Assembly: GCA_020081605.1 (NCBI GenBank)
Contig: JAHREC010000013.1
Coordinates: 3,224,001-3,288,000 of the forward strand
DNA length: 64,000 nucleotides
Reading direction: 5' to 3'
From: Albifimbria verrucaria
Lineage: Eukaryota > Ascomycota > Sordariomycetes > Hypocreales > Stachybotryaceae
The notes under the pieces are model-generated. The model worked only from the letters and a program-made list of their open reading frames with translations, was not told the origin of the DNA and made no database searches. Below, one piece after another: positions 1-12,024 of the stretch. The stretch's first letter is position 1. Every line of letters begins with the position of its first letter. Both the position numbers and the translations under genes were made by a program.

Positions 1-827
1 TGAATATTTCCTTCACGCGCTCATGGGCCTTTTGCATCCTCTTGGCTGGTGGATGGGGCACCCACTCTGGCAGCAGAAGGGAACAGAGGCTTCCAATGTC
101 AGCTTCCATAGCGTGCAGCAAGTCGAGTAGCTCTTTTTCGTTATGCTCATAGAAGTCCTGTCCCATGAGCGAGCGAACTGTGATGCGATGAATCAGAGAG
201 GATGCAGCATGGAAGACCCTGATATCTGGTAGTGCTTCCCATTCAACTGCCGCTTTGCGAGTTTCTTCAACAGACACCGCAGTTGTGTACTCCTGGGCCG
301 CCGCTGTGTTGGCATATCTGCTAACAGAAGCAAGAAGTGTTTTGTAATGATCCCAGAAGCCTGGATCAACAATCTTGTTCAGAAAGTAACCCTATTCACT
401 GTATTAGAAGCCAGCCAAGATCTTGGATCGGGCGAATCCCTCACCATGCCACCTGCAAAGGACCATGCGTCTTCCCTAGTTTCCAAGTAAAACTTGTTCA
501 GTTTATTTCCTCGCAGAAACACATTGAATAATGTGAAGACTTGAACACTGAAAACATCCCCACACTTCGCAGTGGCTGTTTTTATTAATTCTATCAGGTT
601 GACTGCATAATCTTTTGCGTCAATGAGAAATGCCAGAGAGCCCTCGCTTTTATAATGAGGATCTTGCTTGAAAAACGCCTGCTGTAATCCAAAAACAAAA
701 TAATTATAATGAAGCATGCAGTGAAGAAAATGAGGCCAGCCATTATGACGAAGAATAACAAGTATGAACAGCCAAACACACACAAGAATGACCTTTTCAC
801 CCGCTTCTGCCTTGAGATGAAGCTCAC
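1..827 (-). CDS. Cytochrome P450, N-terminal part (truncated by window edge)
   Basis: The minus strand encodes the N-terminal third of a microsomal-type P450. A candidate start near 827 is followed by a strongly hydrophobic segment (IIIILF ending), consistent with an ER signal anchor. Residues after it contain KCGDVFSVQV and a VFLRGNK stretch, like the beta-1 region of CYP51/CYP7/CYP8-type enzymes. An intron at 392-444 (GTGAGG to ATAG) joins AGGM to GYFLNKIVDPGFW. The next exon runs off the left edge with HRITVRSLMGQDFY and LLPEWVPHPPAKRM, matching the C-E helix region of this P450 group. The I helix, EXXR and haem-Cys motifs lie outside the window. The first 40 or so codons are uncertain because two frames overlap at 594-783, so a further small intron or base error is likely. 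It would be a haem monooxygenase; the substrate is unknown. It is divergent from the FAD oxidoreductase at 2986. Confidence 0.62.
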
Positions 828-2985
828 CTATAACTTAAACTCAGAAAGATTATTGCTCCGTCTGATCCTAGGCATAAAGGAGACTTCGGCTATAAAAGTT
901 GGGTTCGACTACCATTCCGGAGTCTGTGCCGAGTCATTGGGTCAGAGCTCTTTCCAGGGTTGAGCTAACGTTGTCATGCAGCTGAGTTGACTGCATCTGG
1001 GTACGTCAATAACAACAAAGACATCGATTTTTGGCTGCAGAGTATGATGAAATGATCTCGTGGGGCTGATATGCTCGTGCACGCCGCGCCTCCGTAACAG
1101 GCCGGAATGCATACAACTGGATCGCGGAGGAACAAAAGGCTCGGCACTTGATGATCTACGCTACCCTATTAATGCATGCTACGTCAGCGGCCTCGCTGAC
1201 TTTCTTTATTGAGTAAAAACGGTTGAGCGTAGTGGTGTAGTGAAGGCCCCGTTCGGCTACTGACCAGCCTGAAACGATGCGGCACACCCGAACTGGTAAG
1301 CTTCTCGAACATAAGGTCAATACGTAATAAATGGTAAGACATGGCTGAGCAGTTCCGGTCCGGTCAACTGAAGAGCCGGCGGTGGTCGGAGCAAGTCGTT
1401 AGTATCATTCATGCTGGGAGCATAAACTGGGTGTTGATACAGTCATCAACACTTGCGCAATCGTTGCAGAAAGGTAGGCCACGTTTGTATTAAACCCATA
1501 AGTTGAAGGTCTCCAACTCTTGCGAGAAATGGTTCTATCCAAAGTGAATGTAGTATGAGGTAGGGCTGTAGGAGCCGAAGTGGTGTGAAGGACCCGGGAA
1601 AAGGCTTCTCATCGACGATGCACGATGGCTCGAGCATCCTTCCGGAAGTAAGATGGCTGCCACGTTACTTGATTAAGACCAACGCCGTAAGCACCGTATT
1701 CTTAAATGTAGTTATCTCCTGCCATCCGCAACAAGCAACTGTACACATGTACATACCGGTATTGCTTAGCCGTGGCCCTCTTTTAATGCTACAGATACTG
1801 CCAAATGATTTTTGGTTTGTAGTAAGTTTCTGCCCGGAAGTGAGTCGAGTGTCTAAATTTCCAAGGTAAAAGTATGAATATGAACTTCTGGGTAGGTACT
1901 TCGTATGGCTATCAACCTTTACATATTCCTAAGAAGGTAAACCATGATGCTGGCTGGGTGGCTTGCAGCTCAGGTCGTGGCTATATCAAAACTTAACCTC
2001 ACATGACCTCCTGGCTTGATAAGAACCATCCCATTAGTCGAGAACTTTATGGTTTCTAAATCACTCAATTCTGATTATCTTGTCTAATCCAGATCCTTCG
2101 ACTTTACATGCCGCGTAAGAACTTGGGCCTGCCATTCTCTTGGGCGATTGTTAGTCACTCTGAGCGCCCCATGTAAGCGCATACTTATGCAAGATCCACT
2201 AAGCTTATTATTTTTACCGTCTTATCTCGTTCCTTAGCTGGGTGTGAGGGCCTCGTCATCAAGCCTGCAGTTGTAGTGTAGCAGTTGGCTTGTTTCCGGC
2301 AGTTCTAATTGCGAAAGGCGAGCTTATCTCGGCTCACGACATTCTGCAGCCACATGACATGAAAAGTTTGTTTAATTACATGTTATTATATGATAACACT
2401 AACTATCCATTGCTATATTTAAATACGCTACCAAAGTCACCTCGCAGCTTGTGGTGATTCGCTGTGGTCAGATATTAACAGAACAGGCTTCAATTCTCCC
2501 TATAAATCTATCAAACATGTTCCTTCTCAGATTGATGCCAGCATTTTATTATGACGTTTAGGACTATTCAATCTGGTCTCTATCATGATATCATGTTGCA
2601 ATTGTTAGCTCGGCCGTGTTCCGGCGGAGGTCGGGCTCGCCTGGCTGACCGCATGCCAGCGGACCTGCATGCTCTGCGCCGGCTTACGATCGCCACGCCG
2701 AGAATCTAGAAAACCCCAGTCTTCTACGGGCCTAACATACATTAATTTGTGAAGTTAAGAGCATCGGCGATATGATACTTCGAAAAACTTCATATACAAA
2801 GCATGCAGACTGTTTCCCTAGCCACAAGGATATGTGGATCCCCAGAGCCGAGTCGGAGAATCAAAATAAGTGGCCGGAGACTGTCGATATACTCAAGAGT
2901 ATATTTACGACACTGCCTCTGTTGCAGCTATCCTTCATCTTCAAATCCGTTTCCGTATATCCGATTGGTGGGATCGGTGCCCAAG
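828..2985. other. Divergent intergenic region, no gene seen
   Basis: This 2.2-kb stretch separates the divergent P450 and FAD-oxidoreductase genes. I see no conserved coding stretch. It contains an AT-rich part at about 2340-2560 with a TATATTTAAATA-like element near 2413. Promoters for both neighbours presumably lie here, but no specific site can be assigned. Confidence 0.6.
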
Positions 2986-4860
2986 ATGCTCCTTTCATTA
3001 TGGTTTCTCGCCTTTATGGTCAGCCTTGCGACGGCTCTACCAGGGAAGAGAAATCAAGAGCTTGAGAAATGTGTCTCAAGAATCTTTGGAAGTAATGGCC
3101 GGCAAAGAATAGTGGTACCAGGCGATGCAACGTACACAGATGCTCGGATTGGCGAACATATACAGTACGTTTGTAAACATGAACGTGATGGGCCGTATCA
3201 AGTCCAACTGACATGATGTTACCTTAGGTTTGACCAAATGCCAGCAATGATCACATTCCCACAGCGAGCTGGGGAGATAGGACCTCTAATTAAGTGTGCT
3301 CGACTGGCAGGGATCAAAGCTGTTCCAAGAACCGGTGGCCACCAGTACGTTTCATGCCCGATCTATTTGTAGAGTCCCCGATTTACTTACTCTGGCTTCT
3401 CAGCTTCCTGGCCTATTCGGCGCTTAGTGACTCTCTGGTTATCGATGTCAGTCACATTGATCATGTGGATATCTCTAAAGACAAGACAACAGCCGTCGTC
3501 GGAGCGGGTATTCGCCTCGGACCTTTGTACACAGCTCTCGGTCTCCAAGACCGGACCTGGACTGGCGGAATCTGCCCGACTGTCGGCCTTACTGGCTTCC
3601 TTGGCGCTGGTGGCTTCAATATGCAAATGCGTCTTCTTGGGCTTGGTGTTGATAACGTGCTGGCGGCTAAGGTTGTGACGGCAGATGGGTGCATCGTCTC
3701 CGCATCACCTACTGAAAACGAAGATCTGTTCTGGGCAATTCGTGGTGGTGGTGGTGGACTCTACGGTATTGTAATCGAGTGGACTCTCAAGTTGCACAAG
3801 TTCCCACGCTCAGCAATGTTGATGCTGCGGTGGAACGAGCCTGAGACCAGAGTTGATGTAGCCTCCCGCTTCTTCGGTTGGGGCCCCAAGGCCGACTCAC
3901 GCCTCATGAGCCAGGTCAACGTCCGCAAAAATCTTACTGAGGTCACGGGGTGGTGCTACGGTTGCAGCGTTGAAGAGCTCCAGGCTATGGTGGATGAGTC
4001 TGGTCTGCTCGAAATTGGTAAGCCAGACATTTATATCACAGGTGGTTGTAGCACCGTCAACTCGCGCCTTGTCGGCCTCACCATGGACGAATGCGTACCC
4101 GATGAACAGATTAAGGAGATGGCTCCGCTAGTCATGAACCATGTTCAGCAGCCCTATACGCCAGTCGCCAACTTTACGCAGTACAAGTATGCCCAAGTCC
4201 CGCAGGACCTGAGCTCCAAGGTGGCGATGCCCTGGAATCGCTTCATCCGCATTAGCAAGTCCTTCTTTGTTGAGAAAGAAGAGGACCTCACCCGTGAGGT
4301 TATCCAGGAGCTCGTTGATCGCCTAACTGAGCTGCCGGACGAGGTAGCTGGATGGGGCGAGTGGCATGCCTGGAATGTGACTGTACCTGGCAATGCAGCT
4401 TTCCCATGGCGCAACCATGCTTACGGGCATTTGGAGTTTATCCTACGAGACTCCGCTGATGAGACCAAACATAAAGAATATGTTGATTGGAGCAATCGTC
4501 TCGAGAGCTATCTTCGACCGAAATTGGGGTATGCTCCATAACTCCCTGTTCCAACATTAGAAATAACTAATCTTCTTTACTAGGCCTGCATCATATGCAG
4601 GGTACATGGACGCCAGGCTGTCTGTGAGCCCACACGAGTCGTACCACGGAAGCAGTTACGAAAGGCTGGTAGCTATAAAGGAACGCTACGACCCAAGCAA
4701 CTTCTTCACAAACCCGCAGGGATCAAGCCAAATTGAACAATGCTCCCCAGAAGTTTTCCTTTGGCCGAACCACAGTGCCTTGTTGTCGGTTTGGCTTATT
4801 TCTGTAGAAAAGATTTATAATGTTCAGTATGTAGCAAGAAACAACATAACTAAGTCGTGA
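2986..4860 (+). CDS. Secreted FAD-linked oxidoreductase (BBE-like, bicovalent flavin)
   Basis: Four exons (2986-3164, 3228-3344, 3404-4528, 4584-4860) give an intact protein of about 565 residues. The start is the ATG at 2986 because MLLSLWFLAFMVSLATALPG is a clean signal peptide. An FAD-binding_4 (PCMH) domain follows: RTGGHHF supplies the His and GGICPTVGLTG the Cys used for bicovalent 8-alpha-His/6-Cys FAD attachment in this family. The C-terminal BBE domain ends with YDPSNFFTNPQ, and the last exon carries the typical YMDARLS and SSYERL stretches. Several N-x-S/T sites suit secretion. Fungal relatives oxidise oligosaccharides or tailor alkaloids and polyketides; the substrate cannot be read from sequence. 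About 30 residues after the FFTNPQ motif are not typical and could be an annotation artefact. Transcription converges on the IFRD gene with 185 bases between stops. No frame break is present. Confidence 0.92.
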
Positions 4861-5045
4861 CCAATGGTAAAAAGAATCTGCGAAACCTCTATTGTTTATC
4901 AATATAATATTTTATGGCTGAACACCCAAAACAGGGTGTCAAGGATATCATGCTCCTGGTATGTTGCGACCATCCCCACCTCTTCAAATGCTCGTGTGCG
5001 TAGTAAAGAAACGAATACAATGACTGTAATCACCAATCAGTAGTC

Positions 5046-6458
5046 TCACCTCTTGCGGCCCTTAGAGACCCTATACTCTCCTTCCTCGCCCGGCAGATGC
5101 TCCAAATTTGCATCCTCCAGGCAATCCATGACCACTGGATTGATAGAGAAGTGCTTCTGTAATCCGCCCCGGAATAATACCTTCATCATATTGACCCTTG
5201 ACAACAGAGACCAACTGGTGATTCTAGCGGCGCCGTTGCCAAGACGAAGCTTTCCACGGTACCCGTATTCTGCTTGTCCGTCATCTGTCATCTGTGACGG
5301 AGGTACATGGGTGCCTTTCTCCGGTATATACAGGGCTGTTGAGTAATATGGCCCGACGCCCCGTTCGAGCGACGTTACGACGCTGACGAGACTCTCTCGC
5401 AAATCTTTCCGGCCTTTTCTAGAGACCGACTTTGCACTCAACTTGGAGAGCTCGGCGATACGCTCAGCAAGGCGCTTTGGGTCGTACGGAAGCTGGAAAG
5501 GCTCTCCAGTTTCTTCCTCGTGGTTGCGAGAAGCCTCATAAATAAGAGCGATACAAGCTGCAGTTTGTGCCTGTACCTCCAAGTTTGCGCTGTCCAGCTG
5601 ATCGACGAATGCATCCATGGCCAGGTCAGCGTACTCGGAGAAATCTGACACATGGCTAGCAACGAATGCCCAGCCTTGAAGCGCTGCAACAACGACGACT
5701 CCGTTGTCGTGGGCTTGGATGCTCTCTCCATCCGTCTGTACGGCATCCACAAAGTATTCCATTAACTCCAATGCTGTCTCTTCCATCCCTCCTCCGTACA
5801 GGACTGTCATGCAGAGAGCATAGATAGCCCATACCTGGCAGTCATCATCGTCTTCATCCGTGATTATCTGCTTAAGTGTCTTCTCGCCCCCTTCACAAAC
5901 ATCGAGGCTTTCAACGGTGCCCACCAGTAGCGTGTAAGCTTGCAAGCTGAGCAGTCTTTCTCGGGCTGAGCTCGCGCGATTGGCATCGCGCAGAAAGAGT
6001 TCTGCCAAATCGGGTGCAGCATCATCAAGCCATTCATGGGTCTCGGGAACGTATCTGGTGCGTATGACCTTGATGAAGATGTCCAGGTACTGTTCACGAG
6101 TCTCGCTATTGTTGTGCTTTCGATCTTGAAGTTGCTCGACCAAAGCTTTGTAATCGAAGGAAGAGCCATCCTCAACCAGCTCAGGCACGGAACCTCCAGA
6201 GTGAACACTCAGGGTCATGTCGTCAAAATCGGGATCATAGTCGTCATCTTCGGCGTCACTGATGTCGGACGTAACTCGGCTAGGCGTCGCAGAGTGAGAG
6301 GGCGAGGTCAGCAGAGACGCCATCGGCGAGCTTCGTGGGGTCACGCCGCTCGAGAGACGGCCAGACTTTTGTGCCTTCTTCGACACCGTCTTGCCGTTGC
6401 CCTTGAGGGCCTTGACGCGGGCGTGGTTCATCATCGTGGCGGTATTGAATGGACACAA
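5046..6458 (-). CDS. Interferon-related developmental regulator (IFRD) family protein
   Basis: A single uninterrupted exon of 470 codons. The N-terminal 90 residues are low complexity, basic then Ser- and acid-rich (AEDDDYDPDFDD). The middle holds an IFRD helical-repeat domain of about 300 residues (QYLDIFIKVIRTRY, LLSLQAYTLLVGTVESL, QVWAIYALCMTVLYGGG). A conserved IFRD C-terminal segment follows (LSRVNMMKVLFRGGLQKHF), ending in a basic tail. The likely real start is one of the paired Met codons at 6434/6431 (MNHARVK), as in relatives. IFRD proteins are HEAT/ARM-like; mammalian IFRD1/2 act in transcriptional co-regulation and bind idle ribosomes, and the fungal role is poorly defined. The frame is intact, unlike most genes downstream. 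Confidence 0.9.
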   Translation of the reverse strand: MCPFNTATMMNHARVKALKGNGKTVSKKAQKSGRLSSGVTPRSSPMASLLTSPSHSATPSRVTSDISDAEDDDYDPDFDDMTLSVHSGGSVPELVEDGSSFDYKALVEQLQDRKHNNSETREQYLDIFIKVIRTRYVPETHEWLDDAAPDLAELFLRDANRASSARERLLSLQAYTLLVGTVESLDVCEGGEKTLKQIITDEDDDDCQVWAIYALCMTVLYGGGMEETALELMEYFVDAVQTDGESIQAHDNGVVVVAALQGWAFVASHVSDFSEYADLAMDAFVDQLDSANLEVQAQTAACIALIYEASRNHEEETGEPFQLPYDPKRLAERIAELSKLSAKSVSRKGRKDLRESLVSVVTSLERGVGPYYSTALYIPEKGTHVPPSQMTDDGQAEYGYRGKLRLGNGAARITSWSLLSRVNMMKVLFRGGLQKHFSINPVVMDCLEDANLEHLPGEEGEYRVSKGRKR

Positions 6459-9454
6459 GTGTGCTAGAAATGGGAGGTTTTGGTGAAAGGTTTAAGCTGC
6501 TTGGGCGTATGACGTAAAGGCAGTGGCGTATGGTAAGGCTGGGTCGCACCGATATGTGGTGAGATGACGCTTAAGAGGTGGTTTCAAAAGTGTGATTGGA
6601 TTTCCTGGGAGGCGCAAAGAGCAAAGCAATGCGCTTCTGTGTTCGGAGATGATGTCAAGATGGTATCCTCCTGGGTCTGGCCCGTGTGAGCTGGTAACAG
6701 GGTGCCTCAGCCGATGTCTTAGCAATATTGACGGCAAGCAAAAGCTCCATGAGGTCTGGGGAAAAACAGAGAGGTAATCGAGGCCGGCCGACGGGAGAGG
6801 GGAAGACGGACGAGCAGCGGGCTGGAGTAGCAGAAAAGAAAAGAAGGCAGCTGGGGGTGAGAAGCTGTCTGTGGTATGGGGAAGAAAGGAAAAATAAAAA
6901 AAGGTTGTGGTGGAAGAAAGACCTAAAAGTCGGTGGAGATTAAGGCCAGTCAGGTAAAGGTAGGTAATGGAGGAAGTATCACGCGTGTGGCAACAGCTCG
7001 GAAAACCTGAATGTCACGGGCAAAGCTGTGATTTACAGCTCATGGTACATGCCTGCAACTGGGCGCGGCAGCTCTGGCAGCTCAGTTGCTCAGGTAGGGC
7101 GACAGTGACCTGATTTAACAGCATGATGGAGCTATGACAGAAGTGGTGACGATCAGCGCCCATCTGCCCAAAACCCCGCCCAAATGATCCCTGCAGTCAG
7201 TGTCGTCACAAGTGGACCAACGGAAGAAGCCAAAAGGCTCTCGACGATGCATGTGCTTCCGATATCAGATGTGATACTCAGCACTCCGTAAGATGTTCTT
7301 CCGTGAGAAGCAGATGCTGTTCTAGGTACATAGTGCGCTCGCTCAGATATCGGATCGATATGGGAACTCTTTGACCGAGTATTAGGTACTAACTTAGGCA
7401 TGCAATACGAATACTGGGAGGTACTTGAGCTTGGCTGTCTCGAAGCATATGCCCTCAAGGTACTAAGAGAGCACTCGCTGCCAGGCCTTACTCTAGGCAC
7501 CTACGACACCCTGTAGTACCTGTGCTAACATGCCTGCTACCTTGCCTTTGCCCAAAGCACCTTGCATGCAATTCTTCTCAAACAGACGAGCCTTTCCCCG
7601 CGCCAGCTCTCAAGTCCAAGAAGGGTGGGAGGCTGTGAAACGCGCACATCGCAACACAAGATATGTAATCTGTGGAAACAGCTAGCAGGTGTGGAGACCC
7701 CATGTGCTCCGTGAGGAACAGGAGCCTAATACTCCAGGTGTTGGCGCACCATGACGGGCAACATCGGAGCCAGCGTACCTAACATAACAATCACAGAACG
7801 AGCCAGCACACATCAGGTGCATGCTACTCTTTGCGGTGTTAGCGGGCTTGCCTGTTTGCCTGCCAGCCTGGTTAACGCGGCCTCACGGCCCACATTAGAC
7901 CTGTCATGTGGACGCATCTGTTGGGGGTTCATGCTCTGACCTCGGTGCCTCCAAGCTGAGCCAGTGCTCCTCACGCCATACCGAACTCAAGATCCGAGGC
8001 AGATGTACGAGGAGTCTATCTTCCTATGGCTCTGACGCTGCCCAGCGCTCAAGTTCCTGTGAAACAGTGATGGAAGCGGCGGCCATATGCACAAATCAAC
8101 AACGCCGAAATATATGATACCGTCTGTCTTGACTAGGCTGGAGGGATGACACGAAAATGAGGCTAAGAGTCACATAATGTTCTTTGCTCTACATCCCTGG
8201 GCCCGAAAGGCTCCGCAGCAGGCTTCGAGCATGCATTCTGCACATCTCTTGGCAGTAAAGCAAACCGCAAACATAGCTCATGCTCGAGCATAGTACTATT
8301 CTGTGATCTTGTTGGATTCTATGGTTAGATGCGTCGTCCTTTCGGCGGTGCTGCTCTAAGTTTGACCTGCCTGAACCTGTGTCGTGTTACGTCTTGTGTC
8401 TTCAGTCTTGCGTCTTGCAGGTGCACATATCACTAACCCCTGTGCTATATACAAGGGCAGTGCAGCTCTTGAGTGAGATGCACTGTGATGTCTGTACTGT
8501 GAGCTTTGTAACGTGTGATAGCTCTTAGCGGGGCCTGGCATACGCGGGCTAACAAATGCTCATCCTCTCCCAGTGCCACATACCGTACCTTTCTAGCCTT
8601 ATTACTAGGTGGTGTTTGTTGGCTTACCCTCCCTCTTCGTGGCAGTCTCGCCTTAACAAAGATAAGTAGATATACATTCACTTTGAGGTGGTGTTGTATG
8701 GCTTCCAGCTGCACGACCACACTGCTAACCATTTACCCCACTCCTATGCTCAGCATTCCTCGTTACCCATCTCCTGGAACACATTCGCGAGACAGCAACA
8801 CTGCTTCACGCTCAACCGACAAAGGTTGGGAAGCGTCTGCTGCCCAAGCTTCTTGCCGCATCCCAACTGCATTTGTTGATATTATTCCACGCCTGTTACG
8901 CCACCAGCGCGCTTTAGGTTGAGCTTAGGGAAGCATGCAAAGGTAGAGGTACCACCTACTGATGCATCCGAACCCACTAAGGCTGTCCCACTTGCAGTAG
9001 CGATAAGCCCCGGACTGTAGCTGTGGAGCCTTTATCGCTGGCTATCGCCTGCTTTCTGCCTGTTACGGCAGTCACCTCTATGACCTCTGCCCCACCTTGC
9101 TCTCATCGAGCAACTCCGAAACTCCCATCTCCATTCATTCATCCTTTCTCTTTCTTCGAACCGCGCCTTTTCCTTCCTTTCTTTCTTCTTCTCCTTTCTC
9201 CATTGTCCTGACTAACACTCAGGGCACCTCTTCACTCTGGGGTCAGTCGGCATCGGCGACTTCTATCCGCAAGCCTGCTGCCTCTTCTATAAGTCTTGCT
9301 GCCGGCTGCCTTCTGCCTGGAGCCGCGCTTCAGGTTTGCCTCTCCAACGGGGTCCGTGATTCATTCAAACTTGGACACGCTTCTTTGGCATATATCCATC
9401 CATCACAGCTCCGTTTCTTTTTGCATCCCGCTATTCAGCTGATACCCAAATACC
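6459..9454. other. 3-kb intergenic region, no gene seen
   Basis: It holds the upstream region of the IFRD gene (6459-6960, purine-rich on the plus strand toward 6900) and unremarkable sequence to about 9000. Open frames of 60-135 codons exist on both strands but show no conserved motif, no third-base bias I can recognise and no intron partners. Confidence 0.55.
9100..9454 (+). promoter_or_regulatory. Pyrimidine-rich leader of the FHA gene
   Basis: CT-rich sequence (for example 9160-9200, runs of tttctttcttcttctcc) directly precedes the FHA-gene ATG at 9455. Such tracts are typical of fungal core promoters and 5' leaders. No exact transcription start can be set. Confidence 0.4.
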
Positions 9455-12024
9455 ATGGGTTCTCAGCTTCCCCATTACGGCGAAGGTCAGTTCACCCTAA
9501 CCATCTACTCACACTTTGGTGTCTGCTGACCACCTAAACCTAGCCGTCGTAACTTTCGCAAATCTCAACAACAATGTGCCCTGCCTCTATCCTAGACGAA
9601 CTGTTTCCCTCACACCGGACAATCCTATCATCCAAATCGGACGCACTAGCAAGAGGAACATCAATTTTGAAGCTGCGACCACAAATTGCTGGTTTGATTC
9701 CCCGTAATGTCCAGAGAGCACGCCCAGCTACGATTTGATGCCGATAGCCAGGTAAATTGTTACCCTTGTCTATGTTTATTCGATCACCCCGCTTATTGGC
9801 TCTCTTCCAGAAACTCTACATCTCCGATGCCTCCTCGCTACACGGCACATTTCTCAACGACTCTTCCTTGACGCCAAATGAGCCGAAGGCCCTGGAAGAC
9901 GGTGATGTCGTTCGTTTCGGTATCCCTATTGATAGGGGTAGGGAGACGTACAATCCTTACGCAATGAAAGTAGCTGTCCGATTTGAGAATCCTAGGTACC
10001 GATCTCCTAGGCCGCACTATTACAGCAGCTTTTCTGACATGTTTGATAGACCTGTTGATCAGCCTGTCATCTTCAGGGTGCCTGACGATACTGATATCGA
10101 TGACATTAGCGGCGATGAGGATACTGCCGTTCAGCACAGCGCCAGTCTTCTTCACCAACACAACATACGCCCTGCACGGTCTCCCCAGCACAACACCACT
10201 ATTTCTATAGACCTTACTGGTCATGGGGAGTCCACAACTTGGGACCTCGAAGACGGTCAACAAGAACCATCAGCACACTCATCACTTTTGTCAAATGAAA
10301 AGCCTGTGGCATCTGTCAATGCTCTACATGTGGACTTAACTTCACAGGATGAGGACTGCATGAGTGATGTTGATGAAGTGTTTCAAAAGACTCCCGGAAT
10401 ATCCCTGATACTGTGCTTAGGGAAGCTGATGACGTTTTCCAAGAAGACTCCCGGAATATCCCCGATACCATGATTGGAGGAATTGATGATGAGGATGAGC
10501 AGTCGAATGGCCTATCTGATGCCTTTGACGGGTCACAGGAAGTAGATATCCGGTTGACCGCTACTAGTGACTCTGAGATGGAGTCTGTTTCGGATTTCCC
10601 GTCCTCAGATTCAGATTCAGACATGCTTGATGAAGAGTCGGCAGACGAGATTTCCACAGCTCTATTCGTCCCAGTGGACGAGCTTGAAGAACCTGCTGAA
10701 TTTGCTGATGGGGAATGTAAGAAAAGCAACCCCTTCGCCCGTATTTGTTCATCACTTGGTTCTTTGATACTGATTCACTCCCTTTGGTATTTAGGTATGT
10801 CTTGCTCCGAACATGATTCTTCTCATGAGGATGAGTATGCCGCCGATTTTGAGAACCCAGACGATAAGAACGAGCTGGATGCCGGGGCCCCTACTCTAGC
10901 TACTCCCGAGTCCGATGACCACATAAGGACCCCTGTTCCCAATAATGAGCAGGTTTCTGTGGAACAGGGCATTCAATCAACAGTTGCACCAGAAGATTTG
11001 TGGACGTCTCCGCTGCCTCCAATGAGGCCTGGACTCTCTAAACTACCCGATCTATCGCAGTTGAGCAGCCAAACATCTCAAGAAAGCCTTCGTCTGCCCC
11101 CTATCTTTGCAGCCATACCCCGACCCAGGCAACCAGAACTCGGTGGGAATGTCTATTATCGATCCACGGGAGATGTTATGGGAGCAAAGACTGGCAAGTT
11201 CGAGTACTTTTACGCTCGTGAACACAACAAAACGGCCACTCGAGCAGATTCAACTTCACAGGCACCCGACATTCCAGTGGCAACATGGATGCCCCCTGCC
11301 CAATTCTCCAGAAATTCCAACGAACGCTTCGTTTGGCCCTGGGACACAGGACACCAATGACTCGGTACAATGCAATCCTTCCAGCTCCTGCTACAATGAG
11401 CGTCTCTCGACGAATACCGCAGAGGTTCCTGGGCCGTGGTCGACCTCAGGAGAGAAATTTCTCAAATCCCCACTATCTACCCAATACTACCCATCACCTG
11501 CTCATAAGCCTGCTGATATGGCTCTGGATGAGACGTCAGCTTATCAATATGAAGAGAGCAAGAAAGCTGCATATGCTAACGGGCAGGTCAAGGAAAGCTT
11601 CATGACTATCAACAAGCTTGTTGACCCACCTAATGACATAGGCAACGAATCTGAACAAAGATCAGAACAGCGCTCACTGAAGCGCAAGGTTGATGATATC
11701 TCCGAGTTGACACCAGAAGAACGTGTACAGGATTCCGAGCCTCTTCGAAGTCCAGCAAGGGAGCAGAATCAACTCGGCGTGAAAGATGCCACGTCAATGA
11801 TCACTTCGCCACTGCAGCAGGGTAACTCTACGACATCTGAGCAGGATGTCATCGTCCTAGAAGATGATATTACACGGCCAGCAAAACGCATTCATCGTGC
11901 AGCAGAGGTTGTATGCTATGCTGCTATTGGTGCTGCAGTTGCAATGTCTGCTTTGATCGCAACAGCCCCACATTTTAAAGGGTGTTTTCTCTATCTCCTT
12001 TACTCAGGCTCCTTCCTCTGTTGA
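9455..12024 (+). CDS. FHA-domain protein with C-terminal membrane-like segment
   Basis: Exons 9455-9485, 9544-9751, 9811-10716 and 10795-12024. An FHA domain of about 110 residues opens the protein: QIGRTSKRNINFE, then the phosphothreonine-binding loop MSREHAQL, then SSLHGTFLND. A long acidic, Ser/Asp-rich disordered middle follows (SDSDSDMLDEES). Near the C-terminus are KRKVDDISELTPEE and a basic-hydrophobic end (RPAKRIHRAAEV, then AAIGAAVAMSALIATAP), a possible tail anchor also seen in fungal FHA proteins of this type. The frame breaks three times: at 9700-9703 (four C where DSPVMS needs five), at 10384-10388 inside an imperfect duplication of VFQEDSRNIPDT, and somewhere in 11210-11360 (net two bases). 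With four bases restored it would be about 792 residues. It probably binds phosphothreonine in DNA-damage or signalling complexes; the exact role is unknown. Confidence 0.8.

Noticed and set aside
6459..9454. Several 60-146-codon frames as small genes
   Set aside because: No motif, signal peptide or consistent frame; the 9097-9537 frame is a pyrimidine-rich leader.
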